From positions 1 through 64,000 of the forward strand of contig JAYWFU010000044.1 in assembly GCA_043778625.1 (NCBI GenBank): a DNA stretch of 64,000 nucleotides, written 5' to 3'. Under the pieces are notes generated by a model. It saw only the letters and a list, made by a program, of their open reading frames with translations, was not told the origin of the DNA and searched no databases. This DNA is from JACMRI01 sp043778625 (GTDB taxonomy: Bacteria > Bacteroidota > Bacteroidia > UBA4408). Both the position numbers and the translations under genes were made by a program. Below, one piece after another: positions 10,101-18,655 of this stretch. Within the stretch, counting starts at the first letter, position 1. Each line of letters opens with the position of its first letter.

Positions 10101-11626
10101 TCAGTATCATAATCAATAATACCAAAGTTACTCGAGTTCATTAAAAATGGTTTTATAGCATCAGGGTCAAGTTGCATAAATGAGGCTAATTTATTGGCAT
10201 CAAACACTTTTGTTTTTCCGTTTTTATCACTAAACATTTTCATACGTTGCAGCGGATGTATATCGTCCATGCCTGCCATTTTTTGATAACGTAAATCCTT
10301 AAAAAATGTTTGCGATTCAAAACGTGCCGTACCTTGCGAGCCTCCTAATAAAGTTTTCATTTCTATCAATGGCTCGTCAATAGTCCAGTACATGCACTCG
10401 GGGTACAAATCTATCTTGTGGTACGAATCATAAAACGGTGCCAAGGCTTTGCCTTCCTCATCACGTATTAAGGTTACTTTACGGTCTTTTAAATCTAACT
10501 TAAACACTACTCCAGGGTGCGATATGGAGTCGATACCGTTGTTATTGTACATAATTATTTGCGAGCGTTGGCTTGTAATTTTATCGGGGCGTATTACAAA
10601 GCCACGTGCCTGCGCCACAAAAAACACTTTGCCTTTTACTTTAATTTTTATTTGCGCTTTTTCCTCTTTAGTTCCTGAACCAATAAACTTAGCGCCGTGC
10701 ATACTAAATCCGCCCTCGTAATCAATATCTTGACTCAAGTTAGGCAATTTAAAACGCTTGGTGTAGGAGTCAAACTTAGGGTACGAGCAGCCATCGCCAC
10801 GGTCGCTGGAGTAGCATTTTTCTTCTAACGCACCTAGCAACGATTTATCAAAATATTTGGTGTTATAGTACGTTACAGAATCAAATTTATACGACGAGCC
10901 CTTAAAATCTAATTTGTATTTAGTAGCTGGATTAATGTCCGCCCACGTTTGGCTTTCGCTAAAGTTAGCACGTGTCCATTTAATACGCCCCGAACTCCCA
11001 ATCCATTTATCGGTTATTGGGTAATAACTACCCGAAGTATTGTGTATGGTAGAAGTGTCGTTTTTAGCATACACGCTTAAATCCATTTTAGTAAACGTAA
11101 CTTTAGGTAAGCTATCAAACTGAAACGTAAAGCTGTTGTTACTAGACTGCCACACGGTAGATTGTGAAGAATAAATAATGTTGCTTTCTAGCAAGGTGCG
11201 TGTAGTTTTTACATAATCTACAAAGCGCGAAAATAGTTTTCCATTCAATAAATAATCAGTGCAAAACTGCCAAGTTTCAAAACTTTTTTTAGGGTGTGTT
11301 GTTGATGCGAAAAGCATTAACGATTTGTAATAATTTTCGTAATCGGGAAATGCTTTTAGCCTACGCTTTAGCATTAAGTTGCTTATGCGTATAGCATCAG
11401 CTTTTTCTTCTTTGTTAAGAGTAGCACCGTTCCAAAACAATTCGTACTCTTCGTAAAATTTTTTACCGTAATCTTTGTCAGCACTCGTAAATAGTTCTTT
11501 TACCTCTTCCAAATACTTTATATCGTTATTAGTAGTAAAGTTTTTAAGGTTTTGTTGTGCTATTGTAGCGCTGTAACTACCAATAAAAAGGGTTAGAAGC
11601 AATGTTGTTTTGCAAATAATATTCAT
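7115..11626 (-). CDS. Very large secreted protein of unknown function
   Basis: 1503 residues with a clear signal peptide (KTTLLLTLFIGSYSATIAQQ, cleavage near residue 23) and no other obvious membrane segment, so it is exported. The body is long, soluble-looking and beta-rich, with repeated strand-like passages such as AKSFDADTADFEL, NVKAHIDFEKRLGEF and YVNFKINLVNTDSLRF. The tail is Lys/Glu-rich (KKKKDFVKKMEK). No T9SS sorting domain, lipobox or catalytic motif is visible. The pattern of many short extracytoplasmic strands loosely recalls lipid-bridge or OstA-like beta-structures, but this is only an impression. It follows prmA by 21 bp and may be in the tpiA-prmA operon. I do not recognise the family. 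Confidence 0.85.
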   Translation of the reverse strand: MNIICKTTLLLTLFIGSYSATIAQQNLKNFTTNNDIKYLEEVKELFTSADKDYGKKFYEEYELFWNGATLNKEEKADAIRISNLMLKRRLKAFPDYENYYKSLMLFASTTHPKKSFETWQFCTDYLLNGKLFSRFVDYVKTTRTLLESNIIYSSQSTVWQSSNNSFTFQFDSLPKVTFTKMDLSVYAKNDTSTIHNTSGSYYPITDKWIGSSGRIKWTRANFSESQTWADINPATKYKLDFKGSSYKFDSVTYYNTKYFDKSLLGALEEKCYSSDRGDGCSYPKFDSYTKRFKLPNLSQDIDYEGGFSMHGAKFIGSGTKEEKAQIKIKVKGKVFFVAQARGFVIRPDKITSQRSQIIMYNNNGIDSISHPGVVFKLDLKDRKVTLIRDEEGKALAPFYDSYHKIDLYPECMYWTIDEPLIEMKTLLGGSQGTARFESQTFFKDLRYQKMAGMDDIHPLQRMKMFSDKNGKTKVFDANKLASFMQLDPDAIKPFLMNSSNFGIIDYDTETNQVTLKDRFYFYLNSANKRVDYDVIEFESDIKGESNATLNLLNWDLKMRGVERIQLSDSQNVFIYPKKQELTMQKDRFFKFAGRVYAGRFEFFGKEFSFDYVNFKINLVNTDSLRFRVLSHEPNSNGEYDQVRCKSVIENINGDLFIDKPYNKSGAKNFPEYPIFNCSKPSFVYYDKKYIMDGTYKRDKFFFQLDPFTIDSLDNFTNSGVNFEGSFTSAGIFPTFREKLRLQQDYSLGFIHETPIEGFAMYGGKGTFVTAKVKLSNQGLRGEGDLKYITSTTTSIDFKFYPDSVNCVADKHLVEERKGGAVEYPHVESEKTNIHWEPKNDKMYNKSTDNPVKFYDLSSKLTGTSLLEPKGMSANGRIDFNDAAMISKLMTFKAKSFDADTADFELKDTETSQGLTFNTKNVKAHIDFEKRLGEFTSNGGASKIFFPQNKYMCFMDKFTWYMDKKSIELSASDKMHKGDVAPSADIDIDGPEFISTHENQDSLRFKAMSASYDLKQKIITCKKVKLINVADARVYPDSGSVVIRKNADMDELKHCKIIANSVTKYHEIYDANAKLFSRKSYTGSGTLDYTDELKQKFPIRFNKIDVDTTYQTFAEGDITEDMKFKLSPSFEFIGKVKLQAANEFLTFKGGARLVHTCDAVRRSWLGFESVIDPKEILIPINKESTDRDNNKMASGLALSNSDSTYVYAAFASKKENYSDQEVITADGYITYDKASSEYRISSKEKLKEQNFPGNYLSLSTKTCVINGEGKFEVVKDMGQVKVSTVGNAKYNLVNKAVTMDVLMTLDFFFDESAIKLIYNALDAKTDAEAVSTSRTTYERGLRELMPKEEAEKLISQLSLYGSFKKFPSELEHTIMFNELKLKWNQETRSFVSDGKLGIGSIYKNQVNKKIDGYIEVIKKRSGEQINMFLKFDDNNWYYFNYANSLMQAVSSDEAFNTIIKTLKPDKRRNEGEKGQKGYTFILSTEKKKKDFVKKMEKTPDEEKE

Positions 11627-11647
11627 AGTAAGTATTGGTTAAATAAA

Positions 11648-12481
11648 TTAAAGTTTAGTAAACGAAAGCTGCGCCCATTCGTCCTTGTAATTGTAGGTAT
11701 CAACAACAAAGCCACATTGCGTGTAGTGTTGTGTTAGTTCATCCACATCAGTAGTAAAAAAACCACTTAAATAAATAGTGCCTCCGTTTGCCAAATGATT
11801 GTAATACGTTAGAGCATCAGCCTTTAAAATGTTTTTGTTAATGTTAGCTAATATAACATTGTACGTAGTATCAACAATAGTTGTAGCAGTGCCTTGCCAC
11901 ACGTTAATAGTATTTATGCTGTTAAGAGCGCAATTTTCAATAGTATTATTAACACTCCATTCGTCAATATCAATTGCATCTACTTTGGTTGCGCCTAATT
12001 GTTGTGCTAGTATTGCCAGTACGCCTGTGCCACAGCCCATATCCAACACGTTGGCATTAATAGGCGAATTGTTAAGTAATGCATTACACATAAGCCACGT
12101 GGTATTGTGGTGGCCGGTACCAAAACTCATTTGTGGCATTATAATAATTTGGTATACATACTGTTGTTCAATAGTATGAAACGGTGCTTTTATAATACAG
12201 CTATCGCTTACTATTACTGGTTCAAACTCCGATTCCCATTGAGCATTCCAGTTTTGTTGTGGTATTAGTTGATGATTAAATGTTATACTAAATTCGGCAC
12301 TTAATTCATTTATTATTTCCGTTACTTGAGTTGGGTTGTGATGCTGTTCTTGAATATAGGCTTGCACCCCAGTTTCATTTTCAACAAAACTTTCAAACTC
12401 AAGCTCGCCCAATTGGGCTATAAGCACCTCGTTGCCTTGCGTTACTGGAGTTATGGTAAATGTGTATTCGTAATAGTTCAT
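11648..12481 (-). CDS. prmA: Ribosomal protein L11 methyltransferase
   Basis: 277 residues. PrmA trimethylates ribosomal protein L11 using S-adenosylmethionine. The N-terminal part is the small L11-recognition domain; the catalytic domain begins near residue 115 with FGTGHHNTTWLM, then the SAM motif I VLDMGCGTGVLAILA, the acidic loop AIDIDEWSVNN, and motif IV VILANINKNIL (NxN in place of the NPP/NIL variants, as in PrmA). Lies 15 bp downstream of tpiA's 3' end, so the two are probably one transcript, a pairing common in Bacteroidota. Confidence 0.94.
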   Translation of the reverse strand: MNYYEYTFTITPVTQGNEVLIAQLGELEFESFVENETGVQAYIQEQHHNPTQVTEIINELSAEFSITFNHQLIPQQNWNAQWESEFEPVIVSDSCIIKAPFHTIEQQYVYQIIIMPQMSFGTGHHNTTWLMCNALLNNSPINANVLDMGCGTGVLAILAQQLGATKVDAIDIDEWSVNNTIENCALNSINTINVWQGTATTIVDTTYNVILANINKNILKADALTYYNHLANGGTIYLSGFFTTDVDELTQHYTQCGFVVDTYNYKDEWAQLSFTKL

Positions 12482-12496
12482 ATTAAACGTAGAATA

Positions 12497-13246
12497 TTAA
12501 ACTGATTGAATTATGGTACTAAAATCAGCAAAGTTAAGCGATGCACCTCCAATAAGTCCACCATCAATATCCGCGCAGGCAAATAGTTCTTTGGCATTAC
12601 TAGCATTACAACTGCCTCCGTATACTATAGTGGTAGCGTTAGCAATATCGCTTGAGTACTGTGTGGCAATAAGCGAGCGTATGTATTGGTGCATATCTTG
12701 CGCTTGTGCATTGGTAGCCGTAACTCCTGTACCTATTGCCCATACTGGTTCGTAGGCAATAATTACACTACTAAATTCAAGCTCCGAAAGTGTAAACAAT
12801 GTGGCACGAAGTTGCTGCTCAATAACTTTAAAATGTGTGTTACCGTTGCGTTCAGTAAGTTGTTCGCCTACACAAAAAATTACGGAAATTTTGTTAGCTA
12901 AACATTGGTGTATTTTTGCCAACAGTAACTCGTTGGTTTCGTTGTGTTGTTTTCGCCGTTCCGAATGCCCTACAATAGCATATTTTACTCCTAGTTCGTT
13001 AAGCATTGTTGCACTAACATCGCCAGTGTAAGCACCATTTTCATGAGATGAAACATCTTGCGCAGCCACACTAATAGCTGTGTTATTAAGTTGATTTACA
13101 GCACCCGTAATATATACATAACTAGGTGCAACAATAACTGTTGTTGTTGCAGGAATAGTAAGTATGGCCAAGTTGGCGAGTAACTGGCCTGCTTGGGCTA
13201 CTTGCAAATTCATTTTCCAATTGGCGGCAATAATTTTTTTTCGCAT
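12497..13246 (-). CDS. tpiA: Triose-phosphate isomerase
   Basis: 249 residues from the chosen start at Met 13246; an upstream in-frame ATG at 13252 would add two residues. It interconverts dihydroxyacetone phosphate and glyceraldehyde 3-phosphate in glycolysis. All catalytic elements are present: AANWKMN (Asn/Lys), VGHSERR (His), AYEPVWAIGTG (Glu and the flexible loop 6), and YGGSCNASNAKEL with GGLIGGASL in the phosphate-binding C-terminus. It heads the minus-strand group tpiA-prmA-large secreted protein, and the 748-bp gene-poor scar lies upstream. Confidence 0.96.
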   Translation of the reverse strand: MRKKIIAANWKMNLQVAQAGQLLANLAILTIPATTTVIVAPSYVYITGAVNQLNNTAISVAAQDVSSHENGAYTGDVSATMLNELGVKYAIVGHSERRKQHNETNELLLAKIHQCLANKISVIFCVGEQLTERNGNTHFKVIEQQLRATLFTLSELEFSSVIIAYEPVWAIGTGVTATNAQAQDMHQYIRSLIATQYSSDIANATTIVYGGSCNASNAKELFACADIDGGLIGGASLNFADFSTIIQSV

Positions 13247-13413
13247 AGGCATAAAAATAATAGGTTCACGTTACCTGTGCAAGTACTTGTTAATAATTGT
13301 TATAACTTTAAAATATGTTGGGAGAGTAGTGTTAGCGCTAAATTATTTTACCATAGCGCTAACGTTAACTACAAGGTTGCGTATAGGTAATAATATATAT
13401 ATTTTAATTTACA

Positions 13414-13625
13414 ATGGCAACTTCAATTCACACAACTGTATTAGCGCTACTTATGCGTAAGTACTATGGCACAAGCCCAAGACAAATTAATAAAACCTGA
13501 CAGTACTGCACTAATAGCCAAAGTACTGGAGATTGCCCCAACTGAAGTGAAGTATAAAAAAATGAACTAATCTAAACAGGCCAACCTATGTAGATAACCG
13601 CAAAGATGTAGTAGAACTGATTTAA
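13414..13625 (+). pseudogene. Frameshifted remnant of a small exported protein
   Basis: Three frames together spell one plausible protein. From 13414 comes a signal-like start (MATSIHTTVLALLM); from 13466 the frame reads MAQAQDKLIKPD then STALIAKVLEIAPTEVKYKKMN; after a one-base shift at 13568 it continues NLNRPTYVDNRKDVVELI to a TAA at 13623-13625. This matches the order of a small Bacteroidota secreted family in which a KKDG-type start is followed by AKVLEI..EIKYKK, then N(L)xGPxY and a K(S/K)DV.xI ending (recalled, not searched). Two frameshifts make it a pseudogene. Upstream Met choice is uncertain. Confidence 0.6.
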
Positions 13626-13757
13626 ACTTTTATAAGCGGTTCAATAAATAAATGGTTTTGCTTATTTTAAAGTTATAACTTTTTCACTGTCATTCAGCTT
13701 TGATTTATACATAGAACTTTTAAATTAAACTAATTTTCACTCAAAACATTTTGTTTT

Positions 13758-13824
13758 CGCCTTATTTCGTGTCCTCACAAACCAAAATTGTATTAATTGT
13801 TTCGTGCGGAGACGAATCAAGGCG
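13758..13824. repeat. Imperfect 21-bp inverted repeat with 25-bp loop
   Basis: The left arm (13758-13778, beginning CGCCTTATTTCGTG) and the right arm (13804-13824, ending GAATCAAGGCG) pair at 17 of 21 positions, and weaker pairing continues about 8 bases into the loop. The arms are richer in G and C than their surroundings. There is no T-run, so it is not a standard terminator for either neighbour. It could be a small transposon-like element, a recombination site or a structured leader RNA of psd; the sequence does not decide. Confidence 0.6.
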
Positions 13825-13922
13825 ACTAAATTGGTTGATATTTAGCACAAGTACACTCTATAACTTTTATAATAAAGCCGTGGATTTGTATAATAGTTAG
13901 TAGAAATGTATGTATTAAATGT

Positions 13923-13930
13923 TATTTTTG
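13923..13930 (+). promoter_or_regulatory. Possible Bacteroidota -7 promoter element for psd
   Basis: TATTTTTG fits the TAnnTTTG -7 consensus of the main Bacteroidota sigma factor and lies 64 bp upstream of the psd start. No -33 TTTG is found at the usual spacing; the nearest TTTG (13885-13888) is too far. Weak support. Confidence 0.2.
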
Positions 13931-13994
13931 AACTTAATTAACTCAACGAGTTATTACATCATTAGTTAATTTACTACCTAACATTTTTAACACC

Positions 13995-14654
13995 ATGAAA
14001 TTTCACAAAGAAGGAATACCCAGTTTAATTATTGCATTAATTTTTGCGGGAACCATGTATGCCTTAGGGCGTTTTTATTTTTACGACTATGCAATTATTA
14101 ACTTTTTGCTCAATGCCCTAGGAGTGTTTGTAGTAGTGGTTATTATTCAGTTTTTTCGTAATCCTAACCGAGTGCGTACCTTTAACGATAACCAACTTAT
14201 ATGCCCTGCCGATGGCAAAGTAGTAGTAATTGAAGAGGTGTTAGAAACTGAATATTTTAACGATAAGCGTATACAAGTATCCATATTTATGAGTCCTGTA
14301 AACGTGCATATTAACCGCTATCCATGTAGTGGTGTGGTTAAGTATTTTAAATATCATGCGGGGTTGTACTTAGTGGCTTGGCACCCAAAATCCAGCACCG
14401 ATAACGAACGCACTACTATTGTGGTACAGCACGCTAACGGTAAGCAAGTATTATTTAGGCAAGTGGCGGGTGCATTAGCACGCCGTATTGTGTGGTATTG
14501 TAATGAGGGCGATGTAGCCACACAGAACGACGAGTTTGGGTTTATTAAATTTGGTTCGCGCGTGGATATTTATTTGCCCCTAGGTACTAAAATTAATGTA
14601 ACTATGAATCAAGCTGTAAAAGGCGGTGTTGATGTGTTAGCTACTTGGGCGTAA
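13995..14654 (+). CDS. psd: Phosphatidylserine decarboxylase
   Basis: 219 residues, the short (type II) form. It makes phosphatidylethanolamine from phosphatidylserine in the membrane. Two hydrophobic segments occupy about residues 8-54. Conserved pieces are CPADGKVV (near 73), MSPVNVHINRYP (near 96), the catalytic His in these blocks, and the self-cleavage site FGSRVD, where cleavage between Gly187 and Ser188 would leave the pyruvoyl group on the small subunit. The start is preceded by the gene-poor scar and the M16 peptidase gene follows 24 bp later. Confidence 0.94.
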   Translation: MKFHKEGIPSLIIALIFAGTMYALGRFYFYDYAIINFLLNALGVFVVVVIIQFFRNPNRVRTFNDNQLICPADGKVVVIEEVLETEYFNDKRIQVSIFMSPVNVHINRYPCSGVVKYFKYHAGLYLVAWHPKSSTDNERTTIVVQHANGKQVLFRQVAGALARRIVWYCNEGDVATQNDEFGFIKFGSRVDIYLPLGTKINVTMNQAVKGGVDVLATWA

Positions 14655-14678
14655 GTTAATATTCTTAAAAAAATTAAT

Positions 14679-17591
14679 ATGATAAACATGTATAACCAAC
14701 TAATTACGGCGGTACTTTGCCTTGCAACTACCACCATTGCTCAAGCACAACAAATAACTAATTTTGGTACAACCGATCCTCTAAAGGTAGAAACCTTTAC
14801 ACTAGCCAATGGACTAACAGTGTATGTAAGTAATAATACTAACGAGCCTCGCATACAATGTGCCGTGGTAACAAAAGCGGGTAGTAAAAACGACCCTGCC
14901 GATGCCACAGGATTAGCGCACTACCTAGAGCACATGCTATTTAAGGGTACTGATAAATTTGGCACAAACGATTTTGCTACTGAACAAAAACAATTGCAGG
15001 TAATTGAAAGCCTGTACGAAACCTATCGTGCCACACGCAACGAGGCACAACGCAAAGCCATATACCACGCTATTGATAGCGTGTCGGGGCTTGCGGCACA
15101 AAGTTCAATAGCTAACGAGTACGATAAAATGATGTCGGGCATTGGCGCACAAGGCGTTAATGCTTACACTAGCAACGAACGTACAGTGTACTTTGAGGAC
15201 ATACCTAGCAACCAATTGCAAAACTGGGTAAACATACAGTACGAGCGTTTTCGTAATCCGCAAATGCGTATATTTCATACAGAGTTAGAGGCGGTGTACG
15301 AAGAGAAAAACATAAGTATGGACAACGATTTTAGTAAGCAATTTGAACTATTGTACAAAGAGCTTTTTAAAAATCATAACTATGGTAAACAAACCACTAT
15401 TGGCACGGTAGAACATTTAAAAAACCCATCTATCACCAAAATAAAACAGTATTACAACACCTATTACGTACCTAATAATATGGCCATAATACTAAGTGGC
15501 GATGTTAATGCTGCTACCCTACTCCCCTTGCTAAACGCCACCTTTGGCACATTTGCAACTAAGCCTGTACCCGCTTATACCTTTGCGCCCGAAGCCCCTA
15601 TTGCTAAACCCATTATTAAAAACGTGTATGGGCAAGACCCTGCATCGGTTATGATTGGCTACCGTTGCAACAACATTAACACTGCCGACAAACCCTACTT
15701 GCAATTACTAAACGCTATGCTTGCCAATGGTACTGCGGGGTTAATAGATATTAACTTATTACAAAAACAAAAAATATTGCAAGCTGAAGTATTTGTTGAT
15801 GCTCTTAAAGATTACTCAACGCTAGTATTAGTAGGCATGCCCAAAGAAAAACAAACCTTAGCACAAGTAACCCAGTTATTGTTACTGCAATTAGAGTTAA
15901 TTAAAAAAGGAACGTTTGACGATTGGATGATTGAGGCCTGCGTGAATAATGCCAAAGTACAAGCGGTGCAAGCGTTTACTAAAAACAGTAATCGTAACGA
16001 ATTTTTGGTAGATGTGTTTGCCACCGATGGTAATTACACCAACAGAATTAACGAACTGGATATTGCCAAAAAAATAACCAAACAACAATTAATGGCTTTT
16101 GTAGCCAAGAACTTTACTACTAATTATGTGGTTATTAACAAACTACAAGGCGAAGACAAAAACGTACCAAAGGTGGCTAAGCCAATAATAACTCCTGTTG
16201 CCACCAATGCTGATAAAGTGTCGGAGTTTTGTGGTAAGGTGTTAGCGTTTAATCCACCTGCACTTACTCCTAAATTTGTTGATTTTAAAACCGATGTAAA
16301 TTATACCAACCTGCGCAACAGCCAACAACTATGGCATGTAGCCAATACCACCAATAATTTATTTGATTTTAAATTAGTGTTTGACAAAGGCAATATTCAA
16401 GACAAAAAACTGGAGCTTGCCATAGACTACCTATCATTACTAGGAACGGATAAATTTACCGCCGAAAAATTAAAACAAGAATTTTTTAAACTAGGGTGTA
16501 CCTACGAATTAAGCGCTGGCGACGACGCTACTGAATTAGCAGTGAGCGGACTTAACGAAAATTTTGAAGCTGCGCTAATTGTACTCAATAATTTAATAAC
16601 TAACCCAACACCTAACCAAGCCACATTAAGTAACGTTAAGCAAGATTTACTTAAAATGCGTGCCGATGCCATTAACGACAAGGATTATATATTTAAACAA
16701 GCCATGCGTAACTATGGTTTGTATGGTAAGAAATCGCCATTTAATAATACATTAACTAATGCGGAGCTAAGCACCATTACCAGTGTCGACTTACTAACCA
16801 GCATTAACAACTTAACCACAAGCCCCTACCATGTGGAGTATTATGGGCAAAGTAGTGCCACCACAGTAAGCGATATTTTAAATAAATTGTGGAGTTACAA
16901 AAGCGTAGTTACATTAACGCCAACACCTAAAATTGATTATAACTACGCACCAATAACTGAGAACGAAGTAGTATTTTACGATTTTAAAGATATGCAACAA
17001 GCTGAGTTTAGCATATTTACGCAAGGCGATAGCACGTTACCAACGGAGTATGCTGAGTTTAAACTTACCAACGAATATTATGGTGGAGGTATGGCATCGG
17101 TAGTGTTTCAGACCATACGTGAATCAAAGGCACTGGCCTATGGTTGTAGGTTTAAATACGGACGTAAAAATACTTGGGACAAAACAAATATTACCGAATC
17201 GTACGTAGGCACGCAGGCTGATAAACTAAACGATGCACTGAGCAGTATGCTGGAGTTAGATAATAGTATGACAAAAAATCAAATTGCATTTGATGCCGCC
17301 AAAACATCAATAAAACGTACCATACAAAGCGAGCGCATTGCGGGCGAAGATATATTAAGTTATGTGGCCGAAAGTAAGAAATCGGGTATTGCAACTGATG
17401 TACGCAAGCAACAATATGAAAATATTGATGCACTTAACATGGAAAAAATTAACACTTATTTTAATAAAAATATTGCCAATAAAAAACACCGTATAGTAGT
17501 AGTAGGCGATAAAAGCCGCATTGATATGAATATACTTAGTAAGTACGGAACACTTAAAGTGGTAACTAAAAACGATATTTTAAATTTTTAA
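14679..17591 (+). CDS. M16 family zinc metallopeptidase, secreted
   Basis: 970 residues, a full-length two-lobed insulinase-like enzyme. A signal peptide ends near AQA (residues 1-24), so it acts in the periplasm or outside. The active-site inverted zinc motif is H81-Y-L-E84-H85 (GLAHYLEHMLFKG), with the downstream zinc-ligand region LEAVYEEKN. The second half (from about residue 500) has the degenerate M16 domain with GGGMASVVFQTIRESKALAYG, the R/Y substrate-binding motif region. The start could also be the second Met (residue 4). Same strand and close spacing to psd and mnmH. Confidence 0.93.
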   Translation: MINMYNQLITAVLCLATTTIAQAQQITNFGTTDPLKVETFTLANGLTVYVSNNTNEPRIQCAVVTKAGSKNDPADATGLAHYLEHMLFKGTDKFGTNDFATEQKQLQVIESLYETYRATRNEAQRKAIYHAIDSVSGLAAQSSIANEYDKMMSGIGAQGVNAYTSNERTVYFEDIPSNQLQNWVNIQYERFRNPQMRIFHTELEAVYEEKNISMDNDFSKQFELLYKELFKNHNYGKQTTIGTVEHLKNPSITKIKQYYNTYYVPNNMAIILSGDVNAATLLPLLNATFGTFATKPVPAYTFAPEAPIAKPIIKNVYGQDPASVMIGYRCNNINTADKPYLQLLNAMLANGTAGLIDINLLQKQKILQAEVFVDALKDYSTLVLVGMPKEKQTLAQVTQLLLLQLELIKKGTFDDWMIEACVNNAKVQAVQAFTKNSNRNEFLVDVFATDGNYTNRINELDIAKKITKQQLMAFVAKNFTTNYVVINKLQGEDKNVPKVAKPIITPVATNADKVSEFCGKVLAFNPPALTPKFVDFKTDVNYTNLRNSQQLWHVANTTNNLFDFKLVFDKGNIQDKKLELAIDYLSLLGTDKFTAEKLKQEFFKLGCTYELSAGDDATELAVSGLNENFEAALIVLNNLITNPTPNQATLSNVKQDLLKMRADAINDKDYIFKQAMRNYGLYGKKSPFNNTLTNAELSTITSVDLLTSINNLTTSPYHVEYYGQSSATTVSDILNKLWSYKSVVTLTPTPKIDYNYAPITENEVVFYDFKDMQQAEFSIFTQGDSTLPTEYAEFKLTNEYYGGGMASVVFQTIRESKALAYGCRFKYGRKNTWDKTNITESYVGTQADKLNDALSSMLELDNSMTKNQIAFDAAKTSIKRTIQSERIAGEDILSYVAESKKSGIATDVRKQQYENIDALNMEKINTYFNKNIANKKHRIVVVGDKSRIDMNILSKYGTLKVVTKNDILNF

Positions 17592-17617
17592 CTACTCATT
17601 AACTTTCTTGCAATAAA

Positions 17618-18655
17618 ATGATTAAGCGATTAACTACAAACGAATTTATTGCAGGTAGTAAAAACCATGTTATTATTGATGCCCGTAGCGAAGCCGAATA
17701 CGCCAAAGCTCATATACCCTCAGCAGTAAACATACCTATATTATGTAACGAACACCGAGTTATAATAGGTACGTTGTACAAACATCAAGGCCGTGAAACT
17801 GCAGTACGCAAAGGCTTTGAGTTAGTAGGGCCATTGTTTGTAACCTTTATTGATAAAGCTAAACTATTAGCGCCTAATGGTGTGGTGTATGTTTATTGTG
17901 CACGTGGTGGCATGCGTAGCAACATATTAGCGTGGGTGCTAGGTATGGCAGGGTTCAAGGTAGTAGTGTTAGAAGGAGGATATAAAAAATTTAGAAATTA
18001 TGTACTTAATACCTTTGAAGTACCTATAAAATTAATAGTACTAGGAGGGCAAACTGGTAGTGGAAAAACAGAATTACTTAACCAACTACTTAATCAAGAA
18101 AATTGTTCAGCTGTTGATTTGGAGGGCTTAGCTGGCCACAAAGGTAGTGCCTACGGTGGCATAGGCTTACCAGCACAATGCTCGCAAGAACATTTTGAAA
18201 ATAAATTAGCCACACTAATTAATGCACAAGAGCAGCCACACTATTTTATTATGGAAAACGAAAGTATAGCAATTGGGACTATACGCTTACCCAAAACGTT
18301 GTATACATTAATGCACGAATCTCCAATTATTGAATTAATAATGCCTACCGAACTCCGCTTGGCACGTATAATTAACGAATACGGAAGTTTGGATAAAAAA
18401 TTACTAATTACGCAAACGCAAACTTTAATCAAACGCTTAGGAGGGCTTGCTACACAACAAGCTATAAACGCAATAACAGCTGGTAACACCCACGAGTGGG
18501 TACAATTGTTAATGTATTATTATGATAAAAGTTATGGCGCAGGCTTAACCAATTGGAAAAATACTACTCACATAAAATTACATATCGATGGTGATTTTGA
18601 CACAAATTTAATAGCACTAAAAACAACTATACATACAATTATTACTAATGATTGA
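17618..18655 (+). CDS. mnmH: tRNA 2-selenouridine synthase
   Basis: 345 residues. MnmH replaces sulfur with selenium at the wobble 2-thiouridine of certain tRNAs, using selenophosphate. The N-terminal rhodanese domain (about 1-125) has DARSEAEYAKAHIP and the catalytic Cys94 in YCARGGMRS. The C-terminal part has a P-loop GGQTGSGKT (143-151) and the family block DLEGLAGHKGSAYGG. Its last 8 bases overlap the start of selD, so the two are translationally coupled and MnmH and its selenophosphate donor enzyme are made together. Confidence 0.96.
   Translation: MIKRLTTNEFIAGSKNHVIIDARSEAEYAKAHIPSAVNIPILCNEHRVIIGTLYKHQGRETAVRKGFELVGPLFVTFIDKAKLLAPNGVVYVYCARGGMRSNILAWVLGMAGFKVVVLEGGYKKFRNYVLNTFEVPIKLIVLGGQTGSGKTELLNQLLNQENCSAVDLEGLAGHKGSAYGGIGLPAQCSQEHFENKLATLINAQEQPHYFIMENESIAIGTIRLPKTLYTLMHESPIIELIMPTELRLARIINEYGSLDKKLLITQTQTLIKRLGGLATQQAINAITAGNTHEWVQLLMYYYDKSYGAGLTNWKNTTHIKLHIDGDFDTNLIALKTTIHTIITND

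Larger units (their letters stand above)
13247..13994. other. 748-bp gene-poor region between tpiA and psd
   Basis: No intact gene lies here. It contains a frameshifted gene remnant at 13414-13625 and a long imperfect inverted repeat at 13758-13824, described separately. The rest is AT-rich without a recognisable RNA or coding signal. It separates divergent operons and must contain the promoters for tpiA (minus) and psd (plus). Confidence 0.6.
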
